DNA of 64,000 nt from Adiantum capillus-veneris. Lineage: Eukaryota > Streptophyta > Polypodiopsida > Polypodiales > Pteridaceae. How positions within the stretch are numbered: the stretch's first letter is position 1; every line of letters starts with the position of its first letter. Below, piece by piece: positions 12,181 through 26,076 of this stretch. The stretch is taken from positions 152,683,741 to 152,747,740 of the forward strand of contig CM043945.1 of the NCBI GenBank assembly GCA_014529385.2, read 5' to 3'. The position numbers and the translations under genes are program-made. The notes under the pieces were generated by a model, which was given only the letters and a program-made list of their open reading frames with translations, was not told where the DNA came from and did no database searches.

Positions 12181-14379
12181 TACGAGCGTGGTGAGCTTAT
12201 CAAACAGCTCATCCACTCGTGGCAATGGGTACTTGTTCTTAACAGTAACCACATTTAATCCACGGTAATCTACGCACATGCGCATACTACCGTCCTTTTT
12301 CTTCACCAAGAGAATGGGAGAGGCCCATGGTGAAGAACTTGGTTGAATAAACCCTCTACTGAGATAGTCAGCAAGCTGACGTTCCACCTCAGCAGCCTCA
12401 GAATGACTCATTATGTAAGGCGGTTTACTCACTGGCTTACTGCCTGCAACCACGTCTATGCCATGTTGCACAGAACGTGTCGGCGGTAGCCTTGGTGGTA
12501 AATCATTAGGAAAAACATCTTGAAATTCCTTTAACAACTTTTGTAACTGATTTGCAACTTTTGCTTGTGTAGAATTACAAATTGGTAGAATAGAGGAGAG
12601 AGAATCATGCGGCGTTGAGGAATGTTCAACAGACTCAAGATTGGAAATAAAATGAGACAGTGAGTAACACAAGAAAACTTGATCTATTTCATTATCAAAA
12701 ACGAGCTGCATCAGCTTAGCAGTACAAATCAGTGGTGATGATGGGATATCCTTTTCTCCTAACAACAACACATGTGCGCCATGGGAATCAAACATCAAAC
12801 TGTTGTGCTCGTAGCTACGCTTCAGTGATGGACCTAGGCTATGCAACCACTCCCTACCAAGAACCACATCAGCCCTTTCCATGTTCATAACTTGAAAATC
12901 CAAACAAGTAGAGTACCCTTGTACCTCCAATGGAACAGCTCGGCATTGAGTATCCCAAATTTCACTATCATGTCCATTCATCATTGCTACCTTGTAGCAG
13001 TGGGTACTCGGAGTTTGAGGCAGTTTGAGTTTTTTCATCAATCCATAGTTGATGAAATTGTGCGTAGCACCGTCATCTACCAAGATGCGCACCTTGTGCC
13101 CCTGCAGATATCCGTGCATACGTACTAACTCATGTGGTCCAAATGTTTGTTGCCACATGGAAGCTGTGAGACAGCATTCATGCATCACCTCAGTGTGTGT
13201 TACTTCTACTGTAGAGAACTTTGAGGAAGACTCGAGAGGCAGCAGCTGCACCGTGTGTACTGCTTTCTCCTTTCCCTGGGCAGCAGATTTCCCCTTGGGA
13301 CAATCCTTTTTGCCATGGACTCTTCCTAAGCATTGAAAACATAGCTTCTCTTTCTTGGCCTTATCAAAATCCTCAGGAGAGAGAGGACCCCTGGACCCCT
13401 TGGGCTTTTTAGATGCCTCTGAATTAGCAATTATAAATTTTATTTTATTGTGCCCGTACTGAGTGCGTGTATTATTATGTGTACTAGCAGGCACGTGACT
13501 GTGATGTGTTTTCTTATCATCTGGATCATCATGAATATGTGCTTTCACTATGGCTTCCTCAAGTGTCTTAGGGTCCTGGGTCTTGACATACTTCTTAAGT
13601 TCTGGAGTCAGACCGCGTATGAACCCTCGTACTTGCTGAAAGGTATCCAATCCTTCCAACTTGAGGATAACGTTCCGATAGTGAGAGATATATTCAAGGA
13701 GTGATGGATATTGGCGCATGGAACATGTGTCCCAATCGGTCCAATTCCGATCTGCCTCATTGGTGGGCAAAAACTCCTTGCTGAACATTGTTTCAAAGGC
13801 TGCCCAACTCTGTGGTATGATGTTCTTCTCCTTGAGAGACATCCACCATTTGTAGGCCTTGCCTTCCAGAGTTAGGCTCGTTTGTAGAGCTCTTACTACA
13901 TCCGGAGTGCGCCGTAAGGCATGAATTCCATCCCATTTACTGAGAAAGATGGTCACTGCATCCTTATTGCGATCCCGGTCTTCGCCTTTGAAAATTGGTG
14001 GTTTGAAATTTTTCAATAAATCATCTACCTCTTTGGCAGTGAGAGTATGCAGTGTTTCATTAATTGGGCCTTGCCCTTGTGTTCCAACGTGCTCATGCAT
14101 GTGTGTGTCAGTCGAACCCTTGGTCTGCTGTTGCAATAATTGAATGACTAAATTAGAAAGTTTAGTAACATTTTCATTTAAAGCCTTAAAATTTTCGTCC
14201 ATTACTGTCATGCGTGTTTGAAGTGCACGAAATTCCTGAATATCGAGCAGTTCATAAGTATCTTCTCCTGCCGTAGCGTCGCGGGTACTCTCCTTGAGAG
14301 TATCCGACCGCGAGCCATCATTGGCAGGATCGGGAATACTTTGCTCAAAATCTAAATTCATGTTGATATCCGAATCCAT
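12160..14379 (-). CDS. Chromovirus gag, protease and start of RT
   Basis: 739 codons from 14379. Residues about 100-330 form the capsid region. A CCHC zinc knuckle C-x2-C-x4-H-x4-C is at about residues 344-358, and the protease active site reads [10 protein letters not shown] near residue 435. RT begins near residue 660 ([18 protein letters not shown]) and the frame is lost at about residue 735, probably by a one-base indel. The frame is otherwise fully open, which is unusual for this window. Translation start is chosen as the first ATG after the leader. Confidence 0.88.
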   Translation of the reverse strand: MDSDINMNLDFEQSIPDPANDGSRSDTLKESTRDATAGEDTYELLDIQEFRALQTRMTVMDENFKALNENVTKLSNLVIQLLQQQTKGSTDTHMHEHVGTQGQGPINETLHTLTAKEVDDLLKNFKPPIFKGEDRDRNKDAVTIFLSKWDGIHALRRTPDVVRALQTSLTLEGKAYKWWMSLKEKNIIPQSWAAFETMFSKEFLPTNEADRNWTDWDTCSMRQYPSLLEYISHYRNVILKLEGLDTFQQVRGFIRGLTPELKKYVKTQDPKTLEEAIVKAHIHDDPDDKKTHHSHVPASTHNNTRTQYGHNKIKFIIANSEASKKPKGSRGPLSPEDFDKAKKEKLCFQCLGRVHGKKDCPKGKSAAQGKEKAVHTVQLLPLESSSKFSTVEVTHTEVMHECCLTASMWQQTFGPHELVRMHGYLQGHKVRILVDDGATHNFINYGLMKKLKLPQTPSTHCYKVAMMNGHDSEIWDTQCRAVPLEVQGYSTCLDFQVMNMERADVVLGREWLHSLGPSLKRSYEHNSLMFDSHGAHVLLLGEKDIPSSPLICTAKLMQLVFDNEIDQVFLCYSLSHFISNLESVEHSSTPHDSLSSILPICNSTQAKVANQLQKLLKEFQDVFPNDLPPRLPPTRSVQHGIDVVAGSKPVSKPPYIMSHSEAAEVERQLADYLSRGFIQPSSSPWASPILLVKKKDGSMRMCVDYRGLNVVTVKNKYPLPRVDELFDKLTTLVYFQRLI

Positions 14380-15314
14380 GGCTACACAGTGCAGTGTAAG
14401 AAGTACTCAGAAAAAAAATACCTGAGCGCGGTAGTACTTGGAAAGTATAGCTACTCCTTGCCGTAGCAGTGAAGAGTCGTGCTAAATCCGCCTTGTTTTC
14501 CAAAAAAGACTCTCGTAGGTGTATCTTGCACTGTAGCCGCTAATTAGCAATAAAGAATTCCTTGAAATATCCCCAAGTCGATTCCACACAAGAGCAGCTT
14601 GAAAATATTGAGCAAATCGACAAACGATGATTCACTCGAAAGTACGGAGCAAATTCGAGCGGTCAATAATCCGGTTTGCGTCGTACGCAATACACCAGTT
14701 AATCTTTGAAATGTGTCGATGAAATTCGCACCCGACAAGAAGCGGGAACAAACGAATCACTGTGGAGTTGTTTCCGATGGGGCTTGCATCGTATGCAAGA
14801 AGCCAAAACGGAAAAAAATTCGACCAATTTAGGGCTTGTCGAAACGTCCAAAAGCTATGTGCAGCAAGTTCGACTTTCTGGACTTACTGTAGTTAACAGA
14901 AATCAGAGGTGATGATGCCCATCGTATCGGAGAGGGAAACCGAAGAGAAAAGGAAAATAAGCTGCGCGAGCATCGGCTCCCTTAAGGTCCAATAGGGTTG
15001 TCCGAGTGGGAACGGCCAACCCTTAAGGGATTTTTTATTTTTTTTTTAATGTGATGACCTCTGCTCTGCAGACAGCGCGGCCGTTGCGCGATCTTTGTGA
15101 TGGAGCTTACGCTCGATGGCGAGCTCGTTTGAAGCCGAGCAAGAGACGGCAGTTGATGGTCTTCCCCTTGCGCTCCCACTGAGCCCGATTTTGACGGTTT
15201 TGGAGCAGGTCAACAGACGCTCCCTTCCCCCCACTCGGGGTAGCTGCACATGCTCTCTATCTTCGGCTTCTCCTCCACGGCTTTCTTTTGCATGTCCTTG
15301 CTATTCTTAGCCTA
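14380..15314 (-). other. Chromovirus leader
   Basis: 935 bp between the primer site and the gag start; no convincing coding. It holds a T-rich run near 15035 (plus strand) and ordinary sequence otherwise. Confidence 0.6.
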
Positions 15315-15326
15315 GCTCTGATACCA
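15315..15326 (-). other. Chromovirus primer binding site (initiator Met tRNA)
   Basis: TGGTATCAGAGC on the minus strand, one base from the 5' LTR end. Confidence 0.93.
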
Positions 15327-15327
15327 G

Positions 15328-15469
15328 TGTAAGATCCAAAGAACTGCCAGATCCTGGTCCATCCGCCCAACCTCCCTTTAATAGGCTCCTAGCCACTTTC
15401 GGACCCCTTCCCACTGGCAGCCGGCCCTTGGCCGAGTCCGTGACCCCTTGGTTGGCCCTTGGCCTGACA
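15328..15469 (-). repeat. Chromovirus 5' LTR
   Basis: 142 bp with intact TG...CA ends; right target duplication ACACC follows at 15470-15474. Confidence 0.93.
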
Positions 15470-15474
15470 ACACC

Positions 15475-15775
15475 CGTGGTTTAGACACTGTTGATTGCAA
15501 AGACTAGTGGAGAGGGTCTAACATGCTCGGTTGAGTATGGTTTCTCTTGAGCTTGCTCGTAGCTCAATAATGGTTAAGCCAAAGACAAGCCCCTAGAGGC
15601 TCCATTATTAAGACTATAGTTCCCAATGATGTACCTCAAACTAAGTCCTTCTCAACCAAGATAATAGATCCTTGTTCCACTTACTCTATTGCAATAAACA
15701 GGCCCAACCTTTCATGGACAACTTAAGGACCTCTCTTCTTAAGCAAGAAAAGAGAAACCAATAGCTCTGATACCA
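15475..15775 (-). other. Element C leader (5' piece) and Met primer site
   Basis: TGGTATCAGAGC (minus, 15764-15775) sits one base from the element C LTR, so this is the initiator-Met primer site. The remaining 290 bp is untranslated leader, separated from its downstream part (9360-9454) by the chromovirus. Confidence 0.8.
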
Positions 15776-15776
15776 A

Positions 15777-17455
<1,679 letters not shown>

Positions 17456-19169
17456 TCGACGAAGGAGCCTCGGGTTGGTGGAAGTTGCAGCAACATCAAG
17501 GAGGAGCAAGTCACCGAGCTTGGGCTCATGGTGATGACACCATCAGATGTATCACATGCACAAATTAGCTCAAAGATATCCATCATCTACCCCAAACTCT
17601 TTCAATTAGATAGTGAACGGCCAGACACAATAATATATTGTGCTTCTAACCCCATTTATCATGTTTACTTTCATGCTTTCTATGATTGTTGAAGATTGCA
17701 TAAGATTGTAAGCCCTAACTCTTAGGTAGAAGAAGCTATAGATGTAAGGTCTTAGTAACGTATGGGACTCTGGGAGCAATTGCGGATTGGATAACGCTAA
17801 TCAATTAGTGCCACATGGCAAGTTGATGATAACAAACCTACTTTCTTCCTTTTTCTTGAGTATAGTCTTATGTAAATGTGCGAGACAACTACATTTGTTT
17901 TTATGAAAGGTCACTGTGTTAGGGTCTTGGGCACATGGTCTTAGTCACAAATTTGGACACCTCACGTCAAGAACCTGTCCTGACACACGAGAGAGACTCA
18001 CTTAAAATATTCCACCCTTAATCTCAGTTTCATTGAGTCAACATGGCCCGATGTAAATTCGTGCCAAGCGAGATTGTTTGAAGCTTCTCTTTGAAGTTCC
18101 ATCATATGGTATATTACTTGATATTATATGTCATTCCTATTACTATTTCTAATACCCTTTTTAGACAGTTAAGGTTAAGGTCATGTATTAGCCATGAAAT
18201 TTGTTAAACAATTGCTTAAATTAAAGAACCGTCATTAATTTTTTTCATTAAGAGATACTATTTGACATTCGTATTGTTATCACACAACACTTATCTCTAC
18301 TGACTCCCATCCCTACATTGTAAACAACTCTCATTAAAAACTTTTAAAATGTTAATATATTTAGTGTGTGCTTCAATCAGTTATACAATTGATAAGAAGT
18401 CATTTTTAATGCTTTGTCTTTGAGAATTACTATTGCAGATAAAGCTACGTGCAATGGTTTCACGTCAGCAAAAGTCCACGTATAAATTTTCAAACAAACC
18501 CTTGCTCACATTACCCAACACACTGTTTGAGACATTGTACATTGTCATGGCAAGGATCTTTTGCGTTGAACTGAATTGGAATGGCACAATTTCTACACAT
18601 GTTAGAGCTCCCACGTTTGAAGAGGGCAAGACTCTCCGCTCTACCCCTTGTTAATTATGGAAACTTATGGTTATTGATGCATGTGTATTAGAGTGCCTAC
18701 GCCTCGCAAGGCAGGAGTCTTCATTTTGCAATAATGTTATAGAAAATTATGGATGTCGATAAATGTGTACTAGAGTGCCTACGCGTGGTACAATAGGACT
18801 CTTCGTGGTTACATTATATGTGGAACTGGCCCACCACATTTGGCATGGATTGATATGAACGGATATGATGAATTGGTATGGAAAGGTGGAAGGGTGACAG
18901 ATGGTGGTCTATTTGAAACAACATTTTTGACCAGTGTTGCACTCCATACCTATGCACATTGACTTCATTTTTTGCACTCCCATCACACCATACACATGTT
19001 GCACATTTTTTCACTTTTAAATTGCTTCCTACTAATCATTGCTACTCTTTTGTTTTTTAGTTACTCATTGTGTTATGTAGGCATGTACCCAACATCTTGT
19101 ACCTCGCACTCAACTCCACCACTTATGTACCTCGCAACTAAGGACATTTGCTTTTTCCACCCTGGAGTA
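17456..19169. other. Non-coding stretch, probable internal part of element H
   Basis: No recognised coding. It adjoins the H LTR at 19170 and is inferred to be H interior. An imperfect repeat around AGAGTGCCTACGC occurs twice (about 18690 and 18772). I see no purine tract directly before the H LTR, which weakens the assignment. Confidence 0.4.
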
Positions 19170-19580
19170 TGTTATGGATAAGGGATATGTATATTTATTA
19201 CTCAAGTGCTCATTACGAGCTATGGCCATTTATGTCAACTGGCCAGTGTGTATTCATTTTTGAGCATTGAAGAATCTATAAATAAATACGTGCAAGAGGA
19301 AAATACTCACTCTTGCACGGGGGGAGATTTCACTGAGTGCTTGTGTCCCCTCTCTTCTTTCTTGCAAGTTGCGGTGTTGGTGTAGCACTCCGCTTTAGGA
19401 GGTCCACTAGAACATGCCTGTGTGCTATGTCTTGCTCTGTATCTCTTTCAGGCTACGGCTACTCTGTATGTGCTCGCACAATTCATGCGATTTGTGAGGT
19501 ATGCATAGTTGCAGTGTTTTATCGTTTTTATCATGCTATTTGAGGTATTTTGCAGGGACGCCACACATCCATTTGTAGCA
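19170..19580 (+). mobile_element. Element H LTR, plus orientation (3' LTR candidate)
   Basis: 411 bp, TGTTATGGATAAGGG to CATTTGTAGCA. An inverted copy at 56612-57032 carries a Met-type primer site. The base run after this LTR is CCTAA, identical to the bases before the other copy on its own strand. Confidence 0.85.
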
Positions 19581-19639
19581 CCTAACCCAACCTAATAAAA
19601 GATGAGAGTTCACTAAACTCATAACATCTAGATGAGAAT

Positions 19640-19848
19640 CCAAGCTTGTGATTTCAATCATTCAGTTGTCCACTCTTCAATTCAGCTCTACAAGAAAATA
19701 GTTCCACCTCCAAGCTTGCGATTGCAATCATTTAGTTGTCAACTCTTCAATTTTAGCTACAAGAAAATAGTTCCACCTCCAAGATTTTGATTGCAATCAT
19801 TCAGTTGTCCACTCTTCAATTTTAGCTACAAGAAATTGGTATTTCTTA
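19640..19848. repeat. Tandem repeat, ~70 bp x 3
   Basis: Units start at 19640, 19710 and 19779 (CCAAG(C/A)TT, then CAATCATT(C/T)AGTTGTC). Copies differ at a few positions. Confidence 0.9.
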
Positions 19849-20931
19849 AGTGGGTCAATAGACCTTCTTCAGGTTTAGTCTACGGAAGTATTGGTGAGCT
19901 TATATAGGAATTTTTTATTGATGTTTTTGAGAATGAAAACTCTTCTTTAAGGGGGAGAGTAATGTCAATACAAGGTAGGACCAAGGGGGACATGACTCTT
20001 GGGCAAGGGTGGCTAGACATTCAATGATTCGGGGTCTCCAAAAGATAGGTTAGGAAGCCTATAAGAGGAGGTGGTTGGGTGAGCATCCACAGTTCCTTGG
20101 TCCTTTTATGAAGGTATGCAGTGAAAGTCAAAATGTGACTCTAGCCCTAAACATCAGTCAGATCTAAGTCAAAACCAAACCACACTGACCAGTTCCTGTA
20201 GGAAGCGGCCTCGTGCGGTCCACCTTAAAATATGTAGCTATAGCATGTGAGTTCATCAAGAGGGATTTTTAATTTCAAGAAATTATAGGTTTACATTGAT
20301 AGAAAAAGTTTTTAAAATCACTTTTGGGACAAAATCTACAGGTTCTAAAAGATGAGGGGTCATTTTAATTGAGGAAAATATGTATATGAAGAGGGGTTAT
20401 TTAAATGGTGCTTAATGCACATGATATAGAGAACCCTCTAATAGGGGAGGCCCTAGGGAACCAGAAAAGGATGCAGCCTCTATATCCATTATAGGCACAA
20501 AGACGCCCACTAGGTTTTCAAGGTGCTCAACTGAGCAAGATCACCATAGCTTGCGGAATCCTTGAGCAAAGCTGGTTTTTTTCCACTGAGGATGAAAGCT
20601 GTGAAATAAAAGGGGGGAGAACAGTCCCCACTGCCTTTGAGAGAAGGGAGCATGGAAGAGATCCATGGGGTAGAGAAATCGTTGAGAAAGAGATATGACC
20701 ATATGGAGAGAGCACAAATCGGAATGGGATAGCGTAAGGGCCACCTTGTTGATACAGAGAAAGGTCAAAAAGCATGCTCGGTGTTGGGGACAAAGGATTT
20801 GCATGTGTAAGCTCTATATAAAAAAAGTGAGTAGATAAGGGTGGGAATTGATATTGAAAGCGAGAACATTTTCGTGTTCTGGATATTAGAAGCAATAAGC
20901 TTCCATATTTGTGAGAGAAATACTGAGAGAA

Positions 20932-20978
<47 letters not shown>

Positions 20979-21108
20979 TATCACATGCAAGTTGAGAAGG
21001 AAACGAGAGCAATTATAAAAGCCCTATACCTTTTACCATGTAGCATAAAAGCGATTGCAAAAATGTCTCAATCATAGTGCAATCACATGGGTCCTCATAA
21101 CTAGGTGG
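19849..21108. other. Unassigned non-coding stretch
   Basis: No recognisable gene. A GA microsatellite is at 20935-20976; the 161-codon minus-strand frame through it is low-complexity and not credible. Confidence 0.5.
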
Positions 21109-21230
21109 CGTCATGCCATGGAGGTGCATAATGTGAACTAAAATAACTACCTCACTCTTAATGTTTGTTTATGTGGGACCAAGTGCTATAATGTACATAG
21201 TGTCATATATGCAAAAACGGATACCACGGT
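21109..21230 (+). repeat. D1 5' LTR, piece 1
   Basis: Aligns with the first ~120 bp of the 3' LTR at 39451 (shared AACTAAAATAA(C/T)TACC and GTGCTATAATGTACATAG). Confidence 0.88.
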
Positions 21231-23516
21231 GATGATGACAGATTTTCCTCCGCCAATGTATTTGAAAGCCACATAGCTCTATGATTGGTCACTTCCTGCG
21301 AAGCTCATGCAAGTATTAAAGCCCATTTGAGTGCAAGCTTCGAAAGAGGAGTTCATTAGCGCCGGTATGCTCTCAGGATTAGTACTCTTTTAAGCTCAAA
21401 TTCAATCATCTTGATGAACGACGATGGCGACCCAATGCTCACCTTCTCACCACGGCTCTACACCCACATCAAGGAGTCTCTCTATGCTTCTTATGCATAG
21501 TGCATATAGCCTATTGACCAAGTAGACAGTTCGAGTCGAGACTATCGTGGAGCAGGAAGGTTGAAGGCATGCAAGGAAAGAAGCAGTGTGAAGCCACGCA
21601 AACGTGCAGTGGCTCTCAAAGTGACTCTCGGCAAGGAAACTAGGAGAAGGGCATTCAAAGGGTAGAGGGCTGTCATCTGAAAGATTCTTGGTGGGAGCCC
21701 GACCTTGGTTGGGGTTTTTAAAAAAAGAAAATGTCTTTAAAAAATAATTGTTTACGAAGTCTGCAGGGAGATGGGCTTGCACGCGGGCCGCCGCCAGGGC
21801 TGAGAGGAGCTCCAGAACGGGAATGAGCGTGGGCAGCTAGTGGACGGGGGGGGGCTCTCGAAGCCAGGCTCGGCAAGAACATAAAGGGGAGCGGCCAGGG
21901 CAAGTCGACGAAGAACGAAAGAGGGAGGGAGGGGAGACCGGTTGCAAGGAGGCCGCGGCAGAGAAGGAAAGCCGCCAGAGGCTGGTCTTGGAAGAGAGCA
22001 GGAGCTGCATGCTAAGGGGACCGCTTTCCAAGACTACAAGAGTTAGCCAGAGATCAGCAGAGGCATTCAGCAAAAAAGTGGTGCCAAGAGAGGAGGCTCA
22101 CAGAGCTGCAGAGAGTCGTGCAAGGGCAGCCAATTTCAAAGGGGAGCAAAGCATGAGTTGCAGACGCTGAAGGAGCTGGGGGCCGCCAAGGGATTGGAAG
22201 GGGCTGAAGGCCGCCAACTCGACAGGAGAGGAGAGAGAGCTAAAGCTCAGAGAGCTGCAGGTAGGGCCGTAGTCCAGGTGCCGCCATCTGCAGGGCAACG
22301 GAAACCGAGAGGGCGCGCTACAGGAGCACAGGCCGAGGTGCCATGGAGCAAGGATTGCAGTGGGTCCAAGAAAACATGGCCGGAGAAAGGCAAGGTGGTG
22401 TCCTTGGCGAGCAAGGGAGCAAGGCCATGAGTCGTAAGAAGGGGAGTGGCATACGGGGCTGCGTTAGCGTGAAGAAAGGGAGGCTCTAAAGTGAGCTCAC
22501 TGGGTAAGGAGTTTGCCATGGTCGAGAGGGTGTGGTCGTAGAGAGCTGCATAGAAAGTTTGTCAGCTGCAAGCTACACAAAGAAGGATGCCATATGAGGC
22601 ATCCTTCTTTGTGTGGTCGAGAAGGTGTGGTCGTAGAGAGCTCCATAGAAAGTTTGTCAGCTGCAAGCTACACAAAGAAGGATGCCATATGAGGCAAAGT
22701 GTGAAAGGAGGACTGGTACAAACGAGAAGGACCCAACCAACTGGGGTGTATGCTTTGGGAGCATCAACAAAAGAGCTTTCTATATCTAGGCTAGTACATA
22801 TAATATAAAAAGTTCTTCTCTTCCTTTGTGTGTATAAAAGTGAGAGTAGCTCACTGCAGTTTGTTGGAAGGATTCTGTAGAAAATTGGTCAATGTGAGGC
22901 TGGTACGAAAGAGAAGGTGTGTCTCCGTCCGGGTTTAATTTCATGAGTTTGTGTGGCTCAAATTGTCCTGCATAGCAAAAGTCGGTGTCATCAACAATGG
23001 CTTTCAATAGGGTAAAGGAGCCAGTTTAGAGACACTCAAGAAAAAAAGTGTAATTTTGGGTGGGATTTTGCAAATTTGGTCAGATTTGAATTTTGAAATT
23101 TGCATGAGATTCCTCATGCAAAGGCGGATTAGGTAATACCAAGATTGATATTTTTTTAATTTAATTTGGGCAGTCAATTTGAGAAAGTTTAAATTTTGAG
23201 GTCTTTTAGGGGTTAGAAACACCCAAGGCCCAGTAATGGTACAATTTTCAACAAATCACAAGTTGACACATAAGCAAGATTCCTAGCATATTCTAAATTT
23301 TTGTCTCTAAATTGGGACGTGCATGACTTTTAAAAGGCACATGTGTTACAAGTGGCTCCTTTACCCTACATCTCTTCAATAATCAAAGTAGCGGATCCCT
23401 AAAGCGCATATGTTCTTCACAACAGAAATAAGGCAAAGAACGGGGAGGGAGAGTCTTTTAGGATTTTGGGTAGAGTGGACATAGTGGTCTCGGTGGTTTC
23501 ATCCCAATCCCCATCA
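21231..23516. mobile_element. Insert F, LTR-like element in the D1 5' LTR
   Basis: About 2.29 kb absent from the D1 3' LTR. ACGGT occurs at both edges (21226-21230 and 23517-23521), so target duplication is exact at five bases. If the T is counted as part of the insert, ends are TGATG...CATCA with a 4-bp duplication. No gag/pol domain is seen. The central part (21780-22430) is GC-rich. It may be a long solo LTR or a non-autonomous element. Confidence 0.7.
22520..22695. repeat. 95-bp offset direct repeat joined by a perfect hairpin
   Basis: An 81-bp unit at 22520-22600 recurs at 22615-22695. The 14 bases between them are the inverted complement of part of the unit, creating a 17-bp perfect stem (22575-22591 with 22598-22614) around the loop ATATGA. 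Confidence 0.93.
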
Positions 23517-24144
23517 ACGGTAGCAATCATGTCCATACCTTGTCGGGCAGGTGAGGCCCTGGACGTGGCCTTGATGAATGTTTCACATTAAAACATGTCT
23601 AATTTGCTTTATAAATGTACAAATTTCAAGTGTTTCAAAGTGGCACACTCGTTTTGCATAGGAAGTTCAATGCAGGTGATCTCGGCAACAAATAAGAGGT
23701 TTCATGTGCGGGCATAAGCGATGCATCCTGAGAGCTTTCCAAGTGATAAAATGAGGTTAAAGATGAAATTTAAGTCCAATGGGATTTTTCCAAGTTCGTT
23801 TGGGCTTTTACGGTCAAAAAGGTATTTTTGGGCTAAAAATCTTTTAAAAATGGTCATTAAATGGTAAGTAATGATCCAAAAATGATAAAACGTGACTCAA
23901 AATGCCATATCACTCATGGTGTTGTGACTATGAGGGCCAAAGGAACATTTTAGAAGTACAATATCAGTGATGTGAGCTCACGTGTAAAGGACTACATAGC
24001 CTACACCTATGGTCTGTTAGTGTTGTCCCGTATTGTTCTAACCTTGTAATCGAGGCTGAGAGGCCACCAATTAGGGTTTCCCCTCTTTAAATACTTACTT
24101 GAGATTGTCTAACGAAATTCTAAATCTTCCATGAAATAGTTACG
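23517..24144 (+). repeat. D1 5' LTR, piece 2
   Basis: Aligns with the middle of the 3' LTR (about 39585-40225). It shares the segments CTACACCTATNGTCTG and AGGCCATCAATTAGGG-like blocks. It is interrupted at 24145 by element E. Confidence 0.88.
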
Positions 24145-25107
24145 TGTTAGCAGCGGCTAACACATGCTACACCAAATATGCACCAAGCGGGAGATATGCT
24201 ATGGATGTCACAATATTTTCCACTTACTTTGTATAAGTCTTGGGCTCACTTGGAGTTCCAAAGTTGTATTTGGTAGTTTGAGGGCTCAAGCTTAAATCCA
24301 TAGTAGAAGGGAAAGTGGTGAAAGCCCTTAAAAGGAAGCCTTTGTGTGCAGAGGCTTCATTCTTGAGTATCCACTCTTCAGGATCCACTTTTGAGAGCTC
24401 CCTCTCTCTAGAGTGTTCACTCTTTGGCCTAACCTTGAGCTTAATGTCTATGCTTGAGAGGTTAGTGCTAACCATTGTAATTAGTGTAAGCTTTTCTTGA
24501 TTAATCTAATTCTTATTTTCTCATTAGTCTCTTCTTCTCTACATTTCATCTTGTCATGAAGTAGTACTACACTTTCATTATTCTAGATTTGAGAGATGTA
24601 TGTACTTCTTGCTAGTAACCACTCTTATCTCTGTACGAGCAATTGATTTGTGATATTTAGCATCATAAATTAGGGTGATTAAGTTGGGTCTTAATCTTCT
24701 AATTTGTGTGTGTGTCCTATTCTTTGCTTGTGTGTGTAGATATATTTTATGGAGCTCTAGCACCATTCACCTCGTGTGTATAAGCTATTGATGAAGTGTT
24801 TTAATTGACGTGTGGTAATTAGTGTGTGCTTTATCATTAGTGTGTTTAGAGTTTTTAGTCTATGGCAAGTCGGACTTCGGTGGGCTTGATGTGCGTAGGA
24901 GATTAATTGATTAGTGATTAGAGTAGGTTTAGAGTTAGTCTTGCCATGGCTAATCTCTACTTGCAATGGAGAGGTGATCTCTTGAATCCTCTATATATTC
25001 CATACATATTAGGCTCGTGCTTCCATGCCCTGGCCGGGTTGCTCGATCCACGGATTTGATAATTTTGTGTGGGTTGCGATTAGGTCGTGCTACACCGCCT
25101 CCCTACA
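24145..25107 (+). repeat. Element E 5' LTR
   Basis: 963 bp with TG...CA ends; begins with the inverted pair GTTAGC/GCTAAC. Confidence 0.92.
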
Positions 25108-25109
25108 TT

Positions 25110-25131
25110 TGGCGTCGTTGCCGGGGATCGA
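25110..25131 (+). other. Element E primer binding site (tRNA-Asp type)
   Basis: TGGCGTCGTTGCCGGGGATC, one mismatch to the complement of plant tRNA-Asp(GUC) 3' end. Confidence 0.85.
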
Positions 25132-26043
25132 TAACCTAAGCTAGTGAGTTTAGGATGTGTAGAATAGAGTAATTTCACTACTAATTTTGTTGGTTTTTGA
25201 GTGTGTGTAACTCAATTTTGGGTTTGATTTGATGATGTTGTGTAAGAAATTGATGCTAATGTTGAGTTATAAGTACCCCAAACCCCCAATTCCACCCCCA
25301 ATTTCACTAATTTCATGCTAACCCTTACTAACTTCGCTTCTTTTCATGCTAATTTTTACTAATTTCATGCTAATTTTTACTAATTTTTACTAACTTTGCT
25401 AACCTAACCGCTAACAATTGAAGTGTAAAGTATGTTAAATCCCCTTGCAAGAGGTGGAATCAACACTTTTATCAAGTTAATTATGGTATTAATCTATGCC
25501 TAATTTGATGATTTAAGTGTATGATTTTTGGCCTTAAATGGTCAATTTTTGGGCTAATTTGGAAGAGCCACACATGTGGGTGCATGATGGAATCGTTGTG
25601 TGGAGCAAGGATTAGCTTGGATGCAATCAATTGTAAGTGCATTGACCTACTCCATTCAATTTTTGAGTGGTTAATTTGATTCCAATGTGTTGCTAATTTA
25701 TTGCTAGAATTACAATTCAATTAACATACTTTGAATGCCTAATTTGATTGTTTTGGGATGAAATTTATGGTCAATTTTGACTAAAGAATGATGATTGTGA
25801 CAAGATAATTTTTAATTTTCAAGAAAAAATCATGTGTGCATAAAAATCATTATGTGTGTGCATGCACCAAAGAAGGAAAAAAACTGTCAAATTCAAGTGT
25901 GTGTGCACCTAATTTTGAATGTGTGCATACATAAAAATTGATGGAATTAATGATTTATGAATATGCAATCATGCATTTGATGTGTATGCTAGGCTAATTT
26001 AATCATTGGATAAACCTAAATGCCAAAAAATTGGGCAAAGATT

Positions 26044-26076
<33 letters not shown>

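Larger units (their letters stand above)
9455..15469 (-). mobile_element. Complete but decayed chromovirus (Ty3/gypsy) with 142-bp LTRs
   Basis: A 6,015-bp element on the minus strand. LTRs are 15328-15469 (5') and 9455-9596 (3'), flanked by perfect ACACC target duplications (9450-9454 and 15470-15474). The primer site TGGTATCAGAGC (initiator Met tRNA) is at 15315-15326, one base from the LTR. A purine tract (AAGGGGGGAGTAA) precedes the 3' LTR. Coding order gag-PR-RT-RNaseH-IN-chromodomain fits a chromovirus. I count six differences between the two LTRs, about 96% identity, so insertion is moderately old. The 3' LTR has lost the canonical terminal CA (reads TA). Confidence 0.93.

Noticed and set aside
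20527-21012. 161-codon minus-strand ORF
   Set aside because: It runs through a GA microsatellite and has low-complexity Ser/Leu content with no recognisable motif.
22098-22519. GC-rich ORFs on both strands within insert F
   Set aside because: Overlapping frames on opposite strands are expected from GC-rich DNA with few stops; none shows a domain.
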